Source: CAVVXX01 sp963707975
GTDB taxonomy: Bacteria; Pseudomonadota; Alphaproteobacteria; Micropepsales; Micropepsaceae
Length of the DNA stretch: 64,000 nt
Reading direction: 5' to 3'
Assembly (NCBI GenBank): GCA_963707975.1
Contig: OY970177.1
Location: 930,001-994,000, forward strand
Part shown: positions 1 through 8,388 of the stretch, in pieces
How positions within the stretch are numbered: position 1 is the first letter of the stretch
Layout of the letters: each line of letters begins with the position of its first letter
Translations under genes and position numbers: made by a program
Notes under the pieces: model-generated
Seen by the model: the letters and a program-made list of their open reading frames with translations, nothing else
The model's database searches: none
Told to the model about the DNA's origin: nothing

Positions 1-159
1 ATTTTGCAGTTTATTGCCACCGCGCTCTCCGGCCATGTGAACGAAGAGCTGAAGGGCATCAGCCAGAGCGTCATCCAGTATCTGGAACAGCTCGTCGCCT
101 ATATCAGCCTGGTGCGCGACGACCGGCCATTCCCGCTGGGACCGTTCCCCAAGCATTAA
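1..159 (+). CDS. C-terminal end of an unidentified protein (partial)
   Basis: The window opens inside a reading frame that ends at TAA 157-159 and encodes the last 52 residues of a protein. The tail looks helical and amphipathic (GHVNEELKGISQSVIQYLEQL) and ends in a Pro/Phe-rich stretch (PFPLGPFPKH). I do not recognise the family from this fragment. The stop is 56 bases upstream of the next start on the same strand, so the two genes may be co-transcribed. Confidence 0.6.
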   Translation: MLQFIATALSGHVNEELKGISQSVIQYLEQLVAYISLVRDDRPFPLGPFPKH

Positions 160-215
160 GGACATGAAGTTATAACGGCGCCCGCGGGCATTCTCTGCGG
201 GCGCTGTTCTATCCC

Positions 216-1376
216 ATGAAGCTAATTCTCACCGTCGAAGGCCACGCGGCGCTCAAGGATTTCGCGCTCGATCCCGCTATTCTGCATCTCAATAACGGTT
301 CCTATGGCGCCACGCCCCGTACGGTGCTGGCCGAACAGGAGCTTTGGCGCGTGCGCATGGAAAAAAATCCCGTGCGTTTCCTGACTGACGATCTACCCGG
401 GCGCTTGCGCGCAGGCGCGGCCGAGGTGGCCGCCCGCTTCGGCGGCGACGCCGATGGCTGGGTGTTCGTCGAAAACGCGACATCGGCGGTAAATGCAATT
501 CTCAATTCAATCAGGTTTCGCGCGGGCGACGTTCTCGTCACCACCTCGCATGCCTATGACGCGGTACTGAAGGCGATGCGTCGTCGCACCGGGGAATGCG
601 GCGCGGAAATCCGCATCGCAAAACTGCCGGCCGCGCCAGAAAGCCAAGACCAGACTGTGGAGGCCATCGAAAATGCGCTCTGCGAGCGCACACGGCTTCT
701 TATTGCCGATCACATCACCTCGCCCACGGCGGTTATCTTTCCAGCCGCGGGCATTGTTGCGTCTGCGCACGCGAGAAACGTGCCGGTACTGATCGATGGC
801 GCGCATGTGCCGGGCCAGCTCGCGCTCAATGCGGCCGCGATCGGCGCCGACTGGTACACAGGCAATGCGCACAAATGGCTGTTCGCGCCGAAGGGCTGCG
901 GGATTTTGTGGACGGCGCCCGCGCACCGCGAAGAGACGCACCCTTGCGTGACCTCGCATGGCTGGGGCGCCGGCTATACGGCGGAATTCGACTGGACCGG
1001 CACACGCGATCCCAGCCCGTGGCTGTGCTTTGGCGTGGCGGCGAAGGCGCATGATGGCTTTGGCGGCGCGGGCCTTATGGCGCGCAACCGTGCGCTGGCG
1101 AAGGAGGCGGGCGATATTTTGTCAGGACGCCTGCACGCGACGCCCGCGGCAAATCCGGCCATGCAATGCGCGATGACGGCGTTGCTTCTTGCCCCCCACG
1201 GCACGCCGGAAGAGGCGCTTATGCTACGCCGGCGCCTGGCCCGCGAGCATGGCATCGAAGTGCCAGTATTCGTTTTCGATGGCGCGCTGTGGCTGCGCAT
1301 CTCGGCGCAGATTTATAACGAGAAAGGCGATTACGAGCGCCTGGCCCAGTCGCTCGGCCAACTGCTTGATCAGTGA
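216..1376 (+). CDS. PLP-dependent aminotransferase class V / isopenicillin N epimerase-like
   Basis: A 386-residue fold-type I PLP enzyme. The N-terminal LNNGSYGATP, the cofactor-binding Asp in VLIDGAHVPG (about D194) and the Schiff-base Lys in TGNAHKWLFAPKG (about K220) are the hallmarks of the isopenicillin N epimerase / cysteine desulfurase-like branch of class V. The length is normal for the branch. No strong Shine-Dalgarno precedes the ATG, but the start is fixed by the conserved N-terminal motif beginning at about residue 25. Members of this group are epimerases, desulfurases, lyases or hercynylcysteine sulfoxide lyase-like enzymes. The substrate cannot be read from the sequence, and the neighbours do not indicate a pathway. 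Confidence 0.85.
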   Translation: MKLILTVEGHAALKDFALDPAILHLNNGSYGATPRTVLAEQELWRVRMEKNPVRFLTDDLPGRLRAGAAEVAARFGGDADGWVFVENATSAVNAILNSIRFRAGDVLVTTSHAYDAVLKAMRRRTGECGAEIRIAKLPAAPESQDQTVEAIENALCERTRLLIADHITSPTAVIFPAAGIVASAHARNVPVLIDGAHVPGQLALNAAAIGADWYTGNAHKWLFAPKGCGILWTAPAHREETHPCVTSHGWGAGYTAEFDWTGTRDPSPWLCFGVAAKAHDGFGGAGLMARNRALAKEAGDILSGRLHATPAANPAMQCAMTALLLAPHGTPEEALMLRRRLAREHGIEVPVFVFDGALWLRISAQIYNEKGDYERLAQSLGQLLDQ

Positions 1377-1558
1377 TTGATTAGGCCGGAAAGTTCGCTG
1401 GAGGTCACGGGGCGGCCATAAAGGAAGCCCTGCGTTAAGAGTGGGTTGATGGCGCGTTTTGTTATGGCCATGATTGGGGTTGGCGCGGTATGCAAAAAGG
1501 GAATTGAAGGGACTAGCTTGGCTCGGGTGCCAGCAGGAAACACAAGCAGGGGCGATCA

Positions 1559-3610
1559 ATGAGACGGATTATTGTGACGCTGGCTGTTGTCGCGTTGGCT
1601 GCATGCGCGGGGCGCCAATACATCTTGCACGGGCAGGCCGGAAATCCCGAAATTGGAGCATGGGGCTTCGATTTATCGGGAATGGATCGCAGCGCCAAGC
1701 CGGGCGATGATTTTTTCCGTTACGCCAACGGCAAATGGTACGATCAGGCTGTTATTCCAGCCGACCGCTCCAATATCGGTTCGTTCGCTTCGCTTATCAT
1801 TCGCAGCGAAGACGAGCTGCACGGCATTCTGGAAGATTTGCAGACGCGTAAGGATCTGGATCCCGAGCAAACCAAAGTCCGCGATCTTTATCGCAGCTAC
1901 GCCAATGTCGATCGTATCGAGCAGCTGGGTATGAAACCGGCGGAAGGCGATCTGAAAGATATCGCTCATGTAAAAACGCTTCGCGATGTCACGCGCATCA
2001 TGGGCTCCGTGCCTTTCGGTACACAAAGCTTGTTCGGCGCCTTTATAAATATCGACAGTAAAAACCCGAACGCATATGCGGTATTTCTCGCGCAATCGGG
2101 CCTGGGCCTGCCTGATCGCGATTATTATCTCATTGGCGAAAAGGGATCAGTGGCCGCGCGGGAGGCCTATCACACCTATATCGAGAAAATGTTGACGCTT
2201 GCCGGCATCGCTGACGCCAGGAAAAAGTCGGACCGCATCTTCGCGCTGGAAACCGCTATCGCGAAAATTCATTGGCCGGCCGCCGACCGGCGCGATGCCG
2301 AAAAAACCTACAACGCCATGACTATTTCCGAGCTTGAGAAATTCGCGCCCGGATTTTCCTGGGCGACGTTCCTCAAGGAACTGGGCATCGGCAATCCCGC
2401 CGGCGACGGACGCACCGTCATCGTGCGCGAGAAATCGGCCTTTCCAGAACTGGCCAAGCTGTTCGCCAAGACGCCGGTGTCGACATGGCGCGACTATCTC
2501 ACTTTCCATTATTTGAGCGCCCATGCCGCCTATCTGCCTAAGCGCTTCGACGATGCCTATTTTGATTTTTACATCAAAACGCTTGCCGGCAACGAGAAAC
2601 CGCTTGAGCGCTCGAAACGCGCGGCGCATTTCGTCGACGACACCATGGGAGAAGCCTTGGGAAAACTCTATGTGGCAAAATATTTTCCCGCCTCTGCGCG
2701 TGAGAAAGCGCGCCAACTGGTGGCAAATATCATCGCCACCTATGTCGATCACATTAAAACGCGCGACTGGATGACGGATGCAACCAAGCAGCACGCTCTC
2801 GACAAGCTTTCGCACCTGCTGATCAAGATCGGCTACCCCGACAAATGGCGCGATTATTCGGCCCTTGAGGTCAATCCGGATGATTTGTTCGGAAACGCGA
2901 GACGCGGCCAAGTGTTCGAGTGGAATCGCCGGGTCAAGCGGCTGGACGACCCAGTGGACCGAAGCGAATGGGGCATGACGCCACCCACCGTGAATGCCTA
3001 TTACAATCCGCGCGTGAACGAAATCGTCTTCCCGGCGGCGATCCTGCAGTCGCCTTTCTTCGATGAGAACGCCGATGACGCGGTCAATTTTGGAGGCATA
3101 GGCGCGGTTATTGGCCACGAAATCAGCCATAGCTTCGACGACCAGGGCAGCAAGTTCGATGCCATGGGTGTGCTCAGCAATTGGTGGACGCCGGAGGATC
3201 GCAAAAATTTCGAGGCCAAAACCGATACGTTGGTGGCGCAATATAGCAAGTTCGTTCCCATCGAAGGCCTACATGTAAATGGCAAGCTTACGCTTGGTGA
3301 GAACATCGGCGATCTCTCCGGGCTCACCATTTCATACGCCGCCTATCACCGTGCGCTAAAGGGGAAGAAAGCGCCTATCATCGACGGCTTCACCAGCGAT
3401 CAGCGATTCTTCCTGGGCTTCGCCCAGATCTGGCGTGAAAAGGATCGCGAAGGGTATTTACGCCAGCGCGTGCTTTCGAACCCGCACAGCCCTGCGATGT
3501 TCCGCGTCGACGGCACTGTGCGCAATGTCGATGGCTGGTATGAGGCTTTCGATGTGAAAGCCGGTGACAAATACTACCTGGCGCCAGACGCGCGCGTGCA
3601 TCTCTGGTAA
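1559..3610 (+). CDS. M13-family zinc metallopeptidase (neprilysin/PepO-like), lipoprotein
   Basis: A 683-residue endopeptidase of the neprilysin family (M13), full length for bacterial PepO-type enzymes. The zinc site is visible as HEISH (H520 and H524 ligands, E521 catalytic) with the third ligand in GENIGD (about E581) and the supporting Asp four residues later. The PPTVNAYYNP segment before the zinc site is also typical. The N-terminus is a lipoprotein signal ending in LAAC (Cys16), so the enzyme is probably anchored in the periplasm by lipid. It would cut short peptides. The family usually has ENIAD; here Gly replaces Ala. The gene stands alone and converges on the CoA-transferase pair, with six bases between the stop codons. 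Confidence 0.93.
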   Translation: MRRIIVTLAVVALAACAGRQYILHGQAGNPEIGAWGFDLSGMDRSAKPGDDFFRYANGKWYDQAVIPADRSNIGSFASLIIRSEDELHGILEDLQTRKDLDPEQTKVRDLYRSYANVDRIEQLGMKPAEGDLKDIAHVKTLRDVTRIMGSVPFGTQSLFGAFINIDSKNPNAYAVFLAQSGLGLPDRDYYLIGEKGSVAAREAYHTYIEKMLTLAGIADARKKSDRIFALETAIAKIHWPAADRRDAEKTYNAMTISELEKFAPGFSWATFLKELGIGNPAGDGRTVIVREKSAFPELAKLFAKTPVSTWRDYLTFHYLSAHAAYLPKRFDDAYFDFYIKTLAGNEKPLERSKRAAHFVDDTMGEALGKLYVAKYFPASAREKARQLVANIIATYVDHIKTRDWMTDATKQHALDKLSHLLIKIGYPDKWRDYSALEVNPDDLFGNARRGQVFEWNRRVKRLDDPVDRSEWGMTPPTVNAYYNPRVNEIVFPAAILQSPFFDENADDAVNFGGIGAVIGHEISHSFDDQGSKFDAMGVLSNWWTPEDRKNFEAKTDTLVAQYSKFVPIEGLHVNGKLTLGENIGDLSGLTISYAAYHRALKGKKAPIIDGFTSDQRFFLGFAQIWREKDREGYLRQRVLSNPHSPAMFRVDGTVRNVDGWYEAFDVKAGDKYYLAPDARVHLW

Positions 3611-3616
3611 TGAAAA

Positions 3617-4252
3617 TCACAGACGAACGCGGAAACTGGCTTCGGTCTTGGCTTTGATTTCGTCAAGCGTTACGCCTGGCGCTAGCTCGATCAGGCTCAT
3701 GCCGTTTTTGTCGATATCGAAGACGCCAAAATTGCTGATCACCAGGTCGACGCAGGCCGCCCCCGTCAGCGGCAGCGAGCATTTATGCAAGAGTTTGGGC
3801 TCGCCCGATTTGCTGGTGTGATCCATGATCACCACCACGCGCTTGACGCCCGCCACCAGATCCATGGCGCCGCCCATGCCCTTGACCATTTTGCCGGGGA
3901 TCATCCAGTTGGCGAGATCGCCTTTCTCCGAAACTTCCATCGCGCCCAGAATTGAAAGATCGATATGGCCGCCGCGGATCATGGCGAAACTGTCGGCGGA
4001 CGAGAAATAAGAGGTTCGCTTGAGCTCGGTGATGGTCTGCTTGCCGGCATTGATCAGATCGGCATCGACTTCGTGCTCGCGCGGGAAGGGCCCCATGCCG
4101 AGCATGCCGTTCTCCGATTGCAGCGTCACATCAACGTCTTCGGGAATATAATTCGCCACCAGCGTCGGAATGCCGATGCCAAGATTGACGTAGAAGCCGT
4201 CATGCAGCTCTTTTGCCGCCCGCTTCGCCATGTCGTCGCGTGTCCAAGTCAT
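3617..4252 (-). CDS. scoB: 3-oxoacid CoA-transferase subunit B
   Basis: A 211-residue B subunit of the class I CoA-transferase that moves CoA from succinyl-CoA to acetoacetate or another 3-oxo acid. The catalytic Glu lies in SENGMLGMGPFP (about E47), and NLGIGIPTLV near the N-terminus is conserved. I chose the start at MTWTRDD (4252): the longer frame adds a Lys/Arg-rich leader that overlaps the end of scoA, and AAAAGGCG provides a ribosome site about 7 bases before this ATG. It follows scoA after a gap of about 10 bases, as expected for a heterodimeric enzyme made from one transcript. The likely role is ketone-body, acetoacetate or butyrate-type acid activation. Confidence 0.93.
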   Translation of the reverse strand: MTWTRDDMAKRAAKELHDGFYVNLGIGIPTLVANYIPEDVDVTLQSENGMLGMGPFPREHEVDADLINAGKQTITELKRTSYFSSADSFAMIRGGHIDLSILGAMEVSEKGDLANWMIPGKMVKGMGGAMDLVAGVKRVVVIMDHTSKSGEPKLLHKCSLPLTGAACVDLVISNFGVFDIDKNGMSLIELAPGVTLDEIKAKTEASFRVRL

Positions 4253-4262
4253 GTTCGCCTTT

Positions 4263-4961
4263 TTAGCTAGGCCGCGTGGTGCGCTTTTCGATGCGCTTTT
4301 CATGATCGCGCCCTTGCACGAGACGTAGCACGAATATGCCGGGTGTATGAATCTGATCGGGATCGAGCGTTCCCATCGGTACGATCTCCTCCACTTCCGC
4401 CACGGTCACTTTGCCAGCCGTTGCCATCACGGGATTGAAATTACGCGCGGTCTTGCGATAGACAAGGTTGCCTGCCTCATCTCCTTTCCATGCTTTGATG
4501 ATCGACAAATCGGCGGTCAATCCTTTTTCCAATATGTAGGTCTCGCCGTTGAAGACCTTGTGCTCTTTGCCTTCGGCGATGAGCGTGCCGACGCCGGTCT
4601 TGGTGTAGAAGCCGGGGATGCCCGCGCCGCCTGCGCGAATGCGCTCGGCCAAGGTGCCTTGCGGGTTGAATTCAAGCGCAAGATCGCCGGAAAGATATTG
4701 TTTTTCGAAGGTCTCGTTTTCGCCAACGTAGGAGCTGATCATTTTGGCTATCTGGCGCGTCTGCAGCAGCAGACCGAGGCCAAAATCGTCCACCCCCGCA
4801 TTGTTGGAAATAACGGTAATGTTCCTGACACCTGACTCTTTCAGTGCGGTGATCAGATTTTCCGGGATGCCGCACAAGCCAAAACCGCCCGACATGATGG
4901 TCATGCCGTCGAACAGCAGGCCATCGAGGGCGGCTTTGGCGTCTTTATAGACTTTTTGCAT
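4263..4961 (-). CDS. scoA: 3-oxoacid CoA-transferase subunit A
   Basis: A 232-residue A subunit partnering the B subunit directly downstream. Family motifs are GGFGLCGIPENLI near the N-terminus, SSYVGEN, and the glycine-rich GTLAERIRAGGAGIPGFYT. The start was placed at MQKVYKDAK (4961), preceded by GAGG at normal spacing. An in-frame upstream extension of 30 residues is basic and Pro-rich and has no family counterpart. Upstream (4962-5155) lies the divergent promoter region shared with the IalB-family gene on the other strand. The ScoA-ScoB heterodimer acts in the cytoplasm. The nearest relatives are ScoAB, AtoDA and PcaIJ; succinyl-CoA:3-ketoacid specificity is most likely but not proven. 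Confidence 0.93.
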   Translation of the reverse strand: MQKVYKDAKAALDGLLFDGMTIMSGGFGLCGIPENLITALKESGVRNITVISNNAGVDDFGLGLLLQTRQIAKMISSYVGENETFEKQYLSGDLALEFNPQGTLAERIRAGGAGIPGFYTKTGVGTLIAEGKEHKVFNGETYILEKGLTADLSIIKAWKGDEAGNLVYRKTARNFNPVMATAGKVTVAEVEEIVPMGTLDPDQIHTPGIFVLRLVQGRDHEKRIEKRTTRPS

Positions 4962-5155
4962 GCGTAGGTGCCTCGGCTGGTGCTGATTTAGCAGCCGTAA
5001 GGGCTGGGATAAAGCAGGTGGCTTGGATATAGGCGGGGCGCCAAAGGCCATTAAGCACGGCCTGGAACGGGTGTCGCCAAAGCCGTTGGGAGAGGCTAAA
5101 AGGCGTGTCCCTAACGGCGCCCCATGCCCTCAAGGAAACGGAAACGGGATATTCG

Positions 5156-5770
5156 ATGTCGGCAAACACCAATTCGTCCGGAAAACCAATGCGGCGCCCC
5201 ATGCTGTCGGGCGCAATGCCGATTGTCATTGGCGTTTTCGTGGCGCTCTTGCTGATCGGCATTGGCAGCCTCGGCACGGTTGTCATGCAGCATGTGAAGA
5301 GTGCCAGCCGGGAAGAAGTAACGGTCGTCGGGTTCAAGGATTGGCGTGTGATCTGTCCGCCACCAAGCGAGAAGAATGAGAATTGCGTACTCAATCTGGA
5401 TGTCACGCGCGACCAGGGGGGGACGCTGCTGCGCCTGTCGTTGAACAATACGGCGCCCAATTCGCCACTCTCCATCACTGTGCCGCATGGCGTGCTGCTC
5501 GATCCGGGCCTTGGCTTTTCGGTTGGCGGCGGCGAAGTGATGGTCAGGCCCTATGAGACTTGCGATCCCACAGGCTGTCTCGCAATCCTCACTCTCGACG
5601 AGCAGACGCTCAGCGCGCTGAAGACGAACACCAATGGCCAGGTCGTTGTTTCTGCCGCCAGTGGCGGCTCGCCCGTACCGATTACCTTTTCGCTGAACGG
5701 ATTCGCTGATGGCTTCGCCGAACTCGAAAAGGCAAGGAGCTCGCGCGCCTTCTGGAGCTTTCTCGATTGA
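5156..5770 (+). CDS. IalB-family (invasion-associated locus B) membrane-anchored protein
   Basis: A 204-residue protein with one N-terminal transmembrane segment (about residues 22-42) followed by an exported IalB domain. The domain shows the family pattern: FKDWRVIC near its start, paired cysteines (CPPPSEKNENC and CDPTGC), and the closing FSLNGFADGFAEL before a short tail. IalB proteins are common in alphaproteobacteria; in Bartonella they are linked to erythrocyte invasion, while in free-living species the role is unknown. The start at 5156 was chosen because the upstream in-frame extension adds polar residues before the membrane anchor. A second IalB gene begins 44 bases downstream, so the pair is probably a tandem duplication. 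Confidence 0.85.
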   Translation: MSANTNSSGKPMRRPMLSGAMPIVIGVFVALLLIGIGSLGTVVMQHVKSASREEVTVVGFKDWRVICPPPSEKNENCVLNLDVTRDQGGTLLRLSLNNTAPNSPLSITVPHGVLLDPGLGFSVGGGEVMVRPYETCDPTGCLAILTLDEQTLSALKTNTNGQVVVSAASGGSPVPITFSLNGFADGFAELEKARSSRAFWSFLD

Positions 5771-5814
5771 ACCGCGGCTGGCGCAAACTGCCCGCCGCAG
5801 CAAAGGTGCCCTTT

Positions 5815-6492
5815 ATGTCTCTGCGTGAACTTGCATTGATCACAGTTGCGGCCATCGCAATCGGTGCGCCAGCTGAACGTGCATTGGCCCAAGCAGCCGC
5901 CGCGCCGCATCCCGCAGGCGCAGCTCCTGCCGCTCGCCCAGCCGCGGGCACGGCCCAGCAGCAGACACAAACTGCTCCAGGCGCTCCCACGGATACGCAA
6001 AGTTTTGGCGATTGGACCGTGCGCTGTTTTCCCGTTAAGTCGCCTGCTCCCTGCGATATGATCCAAGTCGCGATTAACAAGGACACAAAACAGCGCGTCA
6101 CCAGCGTGTCGTTCGCTTACGTGCCCAGCCACGATGACTATGCGACGCAAATAGTTGTGCCTCTTGGCATCTCCTTCGCGCGCGGGCTCACGCTTTCAGC
6201 CGGTACACAAAAAATCGAAGGATTGAAGTTCCGCCGCTGTGCGCCCGATGGTTGCTATGTCGAAGTGGAATTGGGCAAGGGTCGGGTCGAGGGATTAGCG
6301 GCGGGCGGCAATTCAGGGGCAATTGGTTTCGTCCTCTATCATGGCGAAAAACCTATAAACCTGCCCATGTCGTTCAATGGTTATGCCGCTGGCATGTCCA
6401 AGCTCAAGGAGCTGGCGCGCCAGAAGGCGGTGACGCCGGCGCCAGCAAGTTCGGCCACTCCCGCTCCAGCGCCCGCCACAGCTCCACACTGA
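5815..6492 (+). CDS. IalB-family secreted protein
   Basis: A 225-residue second IalB paralogue. It has a cleavable signal peptide (hydrophobic LALITVAAIAIGAPAERALA, then AQ) followed by an Ala/Pro linker of about 40 residues. The IalB core comes next: FGDWTVRCFPVKSPAPCDMIQ, FRRCAPDGCYVEVEL, and the closing SFNGYAAGMSKL. The C-terminus is again Ala/Pro-rich. The ATG at 5815 is preceded by AAAGG and begins a proper signal peptide; the frame also opens further upstream from a TTG overlapping the previous stop, which I consider not used. It is expected in the periplasm or at the cell surface. Its function in a non-pathogen is unknown. Confidence 0.85.
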   Translation: MSLRELALITVAAIAIGAPAERALAQAAAAPHPAGAAPAARPAAGTAQQQTQTAPGAPTDTQSFGDWTVRCFPVKSPAPCDMIQVAINKDTKQRVTSVSFAYVPSHDDYATQIVVPLGISFARGLTLSAGTQKIEGLKFRRCAPDGCYVEVELGKGRVEGLAAGGNSGAIGFVLYHGEKPINLPMSFNGYAAGMSKLKELARQKAVTPAPASSATPAPAPATAPH

Positions 6493-6621
6493 AATCCCGT
6501 TGTTACGGCTTTGCGAGCTATACTCTTTGTGTTGCGCCTCTACCCGGCCAAGAGCTGACCCACGATTGACTACTGCCACTCACGGGCATAGCTGTGCGCT
6601 AGCGGCTGGAGAAGGTGTGTG

Positions 6622-7611
6622 ATGTTCGGTCTTGCAACGGTATCGAGTGCGGGCAGCCCGCCTTTCGTGGTGATGGTGTTGGGCGAGCGCGCAATATCAC
6701 TCGTCAGTATTTATCCACATTACCGCTGCGCACGGGGCGAAAAAGCAAAGCGCCTGTCGCACGACGAAAGTCTGTTTGGTTTATTGCAGGACTGGGACGG
6801 AAATTTCGACGCGCTGTCCGACATTGCGGACTTCATCACGCGCGAGGGCGTCGAAAATAAAGAATTGCGCAACAGTGTGAGCCGGTTTCCCGAACTGCAC
6901 AAGCTGCCGCCGGTGCTCACGCCCGGCAAAATGCTTTATGCGGCGCAAAACTATAAAGAACATGTGAAAGAGATGCAGGCGGTAAAGTTCGGCAGCGCCA
7001 GCAAAGATTTCAGCGGCGAAAAAGACAACACCAAGCCCTATTCCTTCTTGCGCGCGCCCAGCACGCTGATCGGCGCGGAAGACGACATCGTTCTTCCCAG
7101 GCTTTTCGACCGGATCGATTGGGAAGTGGAAATGGCAATCGCCATTGGCAGGCGCGGCAAGCATATAGCAGTTGCGCGCGCCAAGGATCATATCGCGGGT
7201 TTAATGACTACAAACGACGTTTCGTGCCGTTCTCTATTTCTTCGCGAGGACAGGCCCGGCCTGCGCAGCGATTGGCTTGGCGGTAAAAATCACGACACGT
7301 TCGCGCCCATGGGGCCTTTGTTCGTGCCGCGCGCATTCGTGCCCAATTATATGAATTTGCGGCTTACACTGGCCGTGAATGGCGAAACCATGCAGGACGG
7401 CAACACAGGCGAGATGATTTTCTCGCCAGAAGAACAAATCGAATATTTCTCCCACATGCTGACGCTTGAGCCAGGCGACATCTTCGCCACCGGCACGCCT
7501 AGCGGCGTCGGCACCGCCAAGGGAAAATTCCTCAAGGCAGGCGACGTCGTCGAAGCCGAGATCGCAGGCCTGGGCCGTCAGCGTAATCGCGTCGTAGCTG
7601 AAGTCCCTTAA
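6622..7611 (+). CDS. Fumarylacetoacetate hydrolase (FAH) family protein
   Basis: A 329-residue FAH-superfamily enzyme. The C-terminal two-thirds carry the fold: GKMLYAAQNYKEH opens the domain, the metal ligands fall in DWEVEMAIAIGR and TTNDVS, and the closing segment GDIFATGTPSGVGTAKGKFLKAGDVVEAEIAGLG is characteristic. An N-terminal lid domain precedes it, as in bacterial ureidoglycolate lyase or acylpyruvase-like members. These enzymes hydrolyse or decarboxylate C-C bonds of 1,3-diketo acids using Mg or Mn. The ATG at 6622 has GAAGG about 7 bases upstream; a GTG sits directly before it. The gene stands alone, so the substrate is open. Confidence 0.88.
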   Translation: MFGLATVSSAGSPPFVVMVLGERAISLVSIYPHYRCARGEKAKRLSHDESLFGLLQDWDGNFDALSDIADFITREGVENKELRNSVSRFPELHKLPPVLTPGKMLYAAQNYKEHVKEMQAVKFGSASKDFSGEKDNTKPYSFLRAPSTLIGAEDDIVLPRLFDRIDWEVEMAIAIGRRGKHIAVARAKDHIAGLMTTNDVSCRSLFLREDRPGLRSDWLGGKNHDTFAPMGPLFVPRAFVPNYMNLRLTLAVNGETMQDGNTGEMIFSPEEQIEYFSHMLTLEPGDIFATGTPSGVGTAKGKFLKAGDVVEAEIAGLGRQRNRVVAEVP

Positions 7612-7722
7612 GCAGCGCAATTCCTGCTATTTCCTTTCATTGTGGGCGAAGGTTCACAAGCGTTGCAACGCAGCTTCGGTCACCGCATCATAATTATTGA
7701 GTTGGTTTGGCTACGCCCAACC

Positions 7723-8385
7723 ATGAAAAGTCATTTTCAGGCCCATCTTCGCTTGCTGATCGCGCTGGTTGTGGGTGGCGTGGCCGGCGTTCTCCTGGGC
7801 GGCAGTTTCGATCCTGTCACGTGCGTTCTGTTCGGCTGGAACATCGGCGTTTGCGTATTTCTAGCGCTCATTTGGCTCATGTTCGCGACCGCCGATGAGG
7901 CGCAATTGCGCAGGCACGCCGCGGAAGAAGATGAGCCGCGCACGGTTATTCTCGCGATCATGGTGGCTGCCGTGCTGGCAAGCCTGGGCGGGACTGTATT
8001 CGAAGTTCAGATGGCGAAAACAGCGGTGGGCATTGCTGCTGCTGCCGCCAGCGTACTTTGCATTTCGACAGTTGTGCTGTCGTGGTTGTGCATGCACACG
8101 CTGTTCACGATGCATTATGCCCATGAATTTTATGGCGAGCACGGCCGCAAAGACATGAGCAATTGCGGCCTGGAATTTCCACGCTCACCGGCTCATATCG
8201 GTTATATGGAATTCGTCTACATGGCGTTTTGCGTCGGCATGACCTACCAGGTTTCCGATATGTCGGCGCTTAACGGAAAATTCAGCTAGCTGATCACAGT
8301 TCACGCCGGTCTCTCGTTTTTCTTCAATACTTTCATTCTGGCGCTGGCCGTCGACTTCATCAGCGGTCTCGGCCATTCCATTTGA
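7723..8385 (+). pseudogene. DUF1345 membrane protein interrupted by an in-frame amber codon
   Basis: The frame encodes a DUF1345-type integral membrane protein with about five hydrophobic segments and the family-like HTLFTMHYAHEFY region. It is cut by TAG at 8287-8289 after residue 188. Beyond the TAG the same frame runs on to TGA 8383-8385 and encodes LITVHAGLSFFFNTFILAL, which is the usual last transmembrane segment of the family (HA.LSF.FNT.ILAL). A single CAG-to-TAG change would explain this. The product is therefore either truncated by its last helix, a pseudogene, or made by suppression. The start at 7723 begins the first hydrophobic helix; the extension upstream is not family-like. Function of the family is unknown. 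Confidence 0.75.
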
Positions 8386-8388
8386 AAT

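Noticed and set aside
2147..3241. A 364-codon open frame on the minus strand
   Set aside because: It is antisense to the M13 peptidase and has no recognisable domain.
5064..5087. A GGAAC...CGTT pair upstream of the first IalB gene
   Set aside because: The spacer is 15 bases, outside the 16-17 bases of EcfG promoters, and the gene has no stress link.
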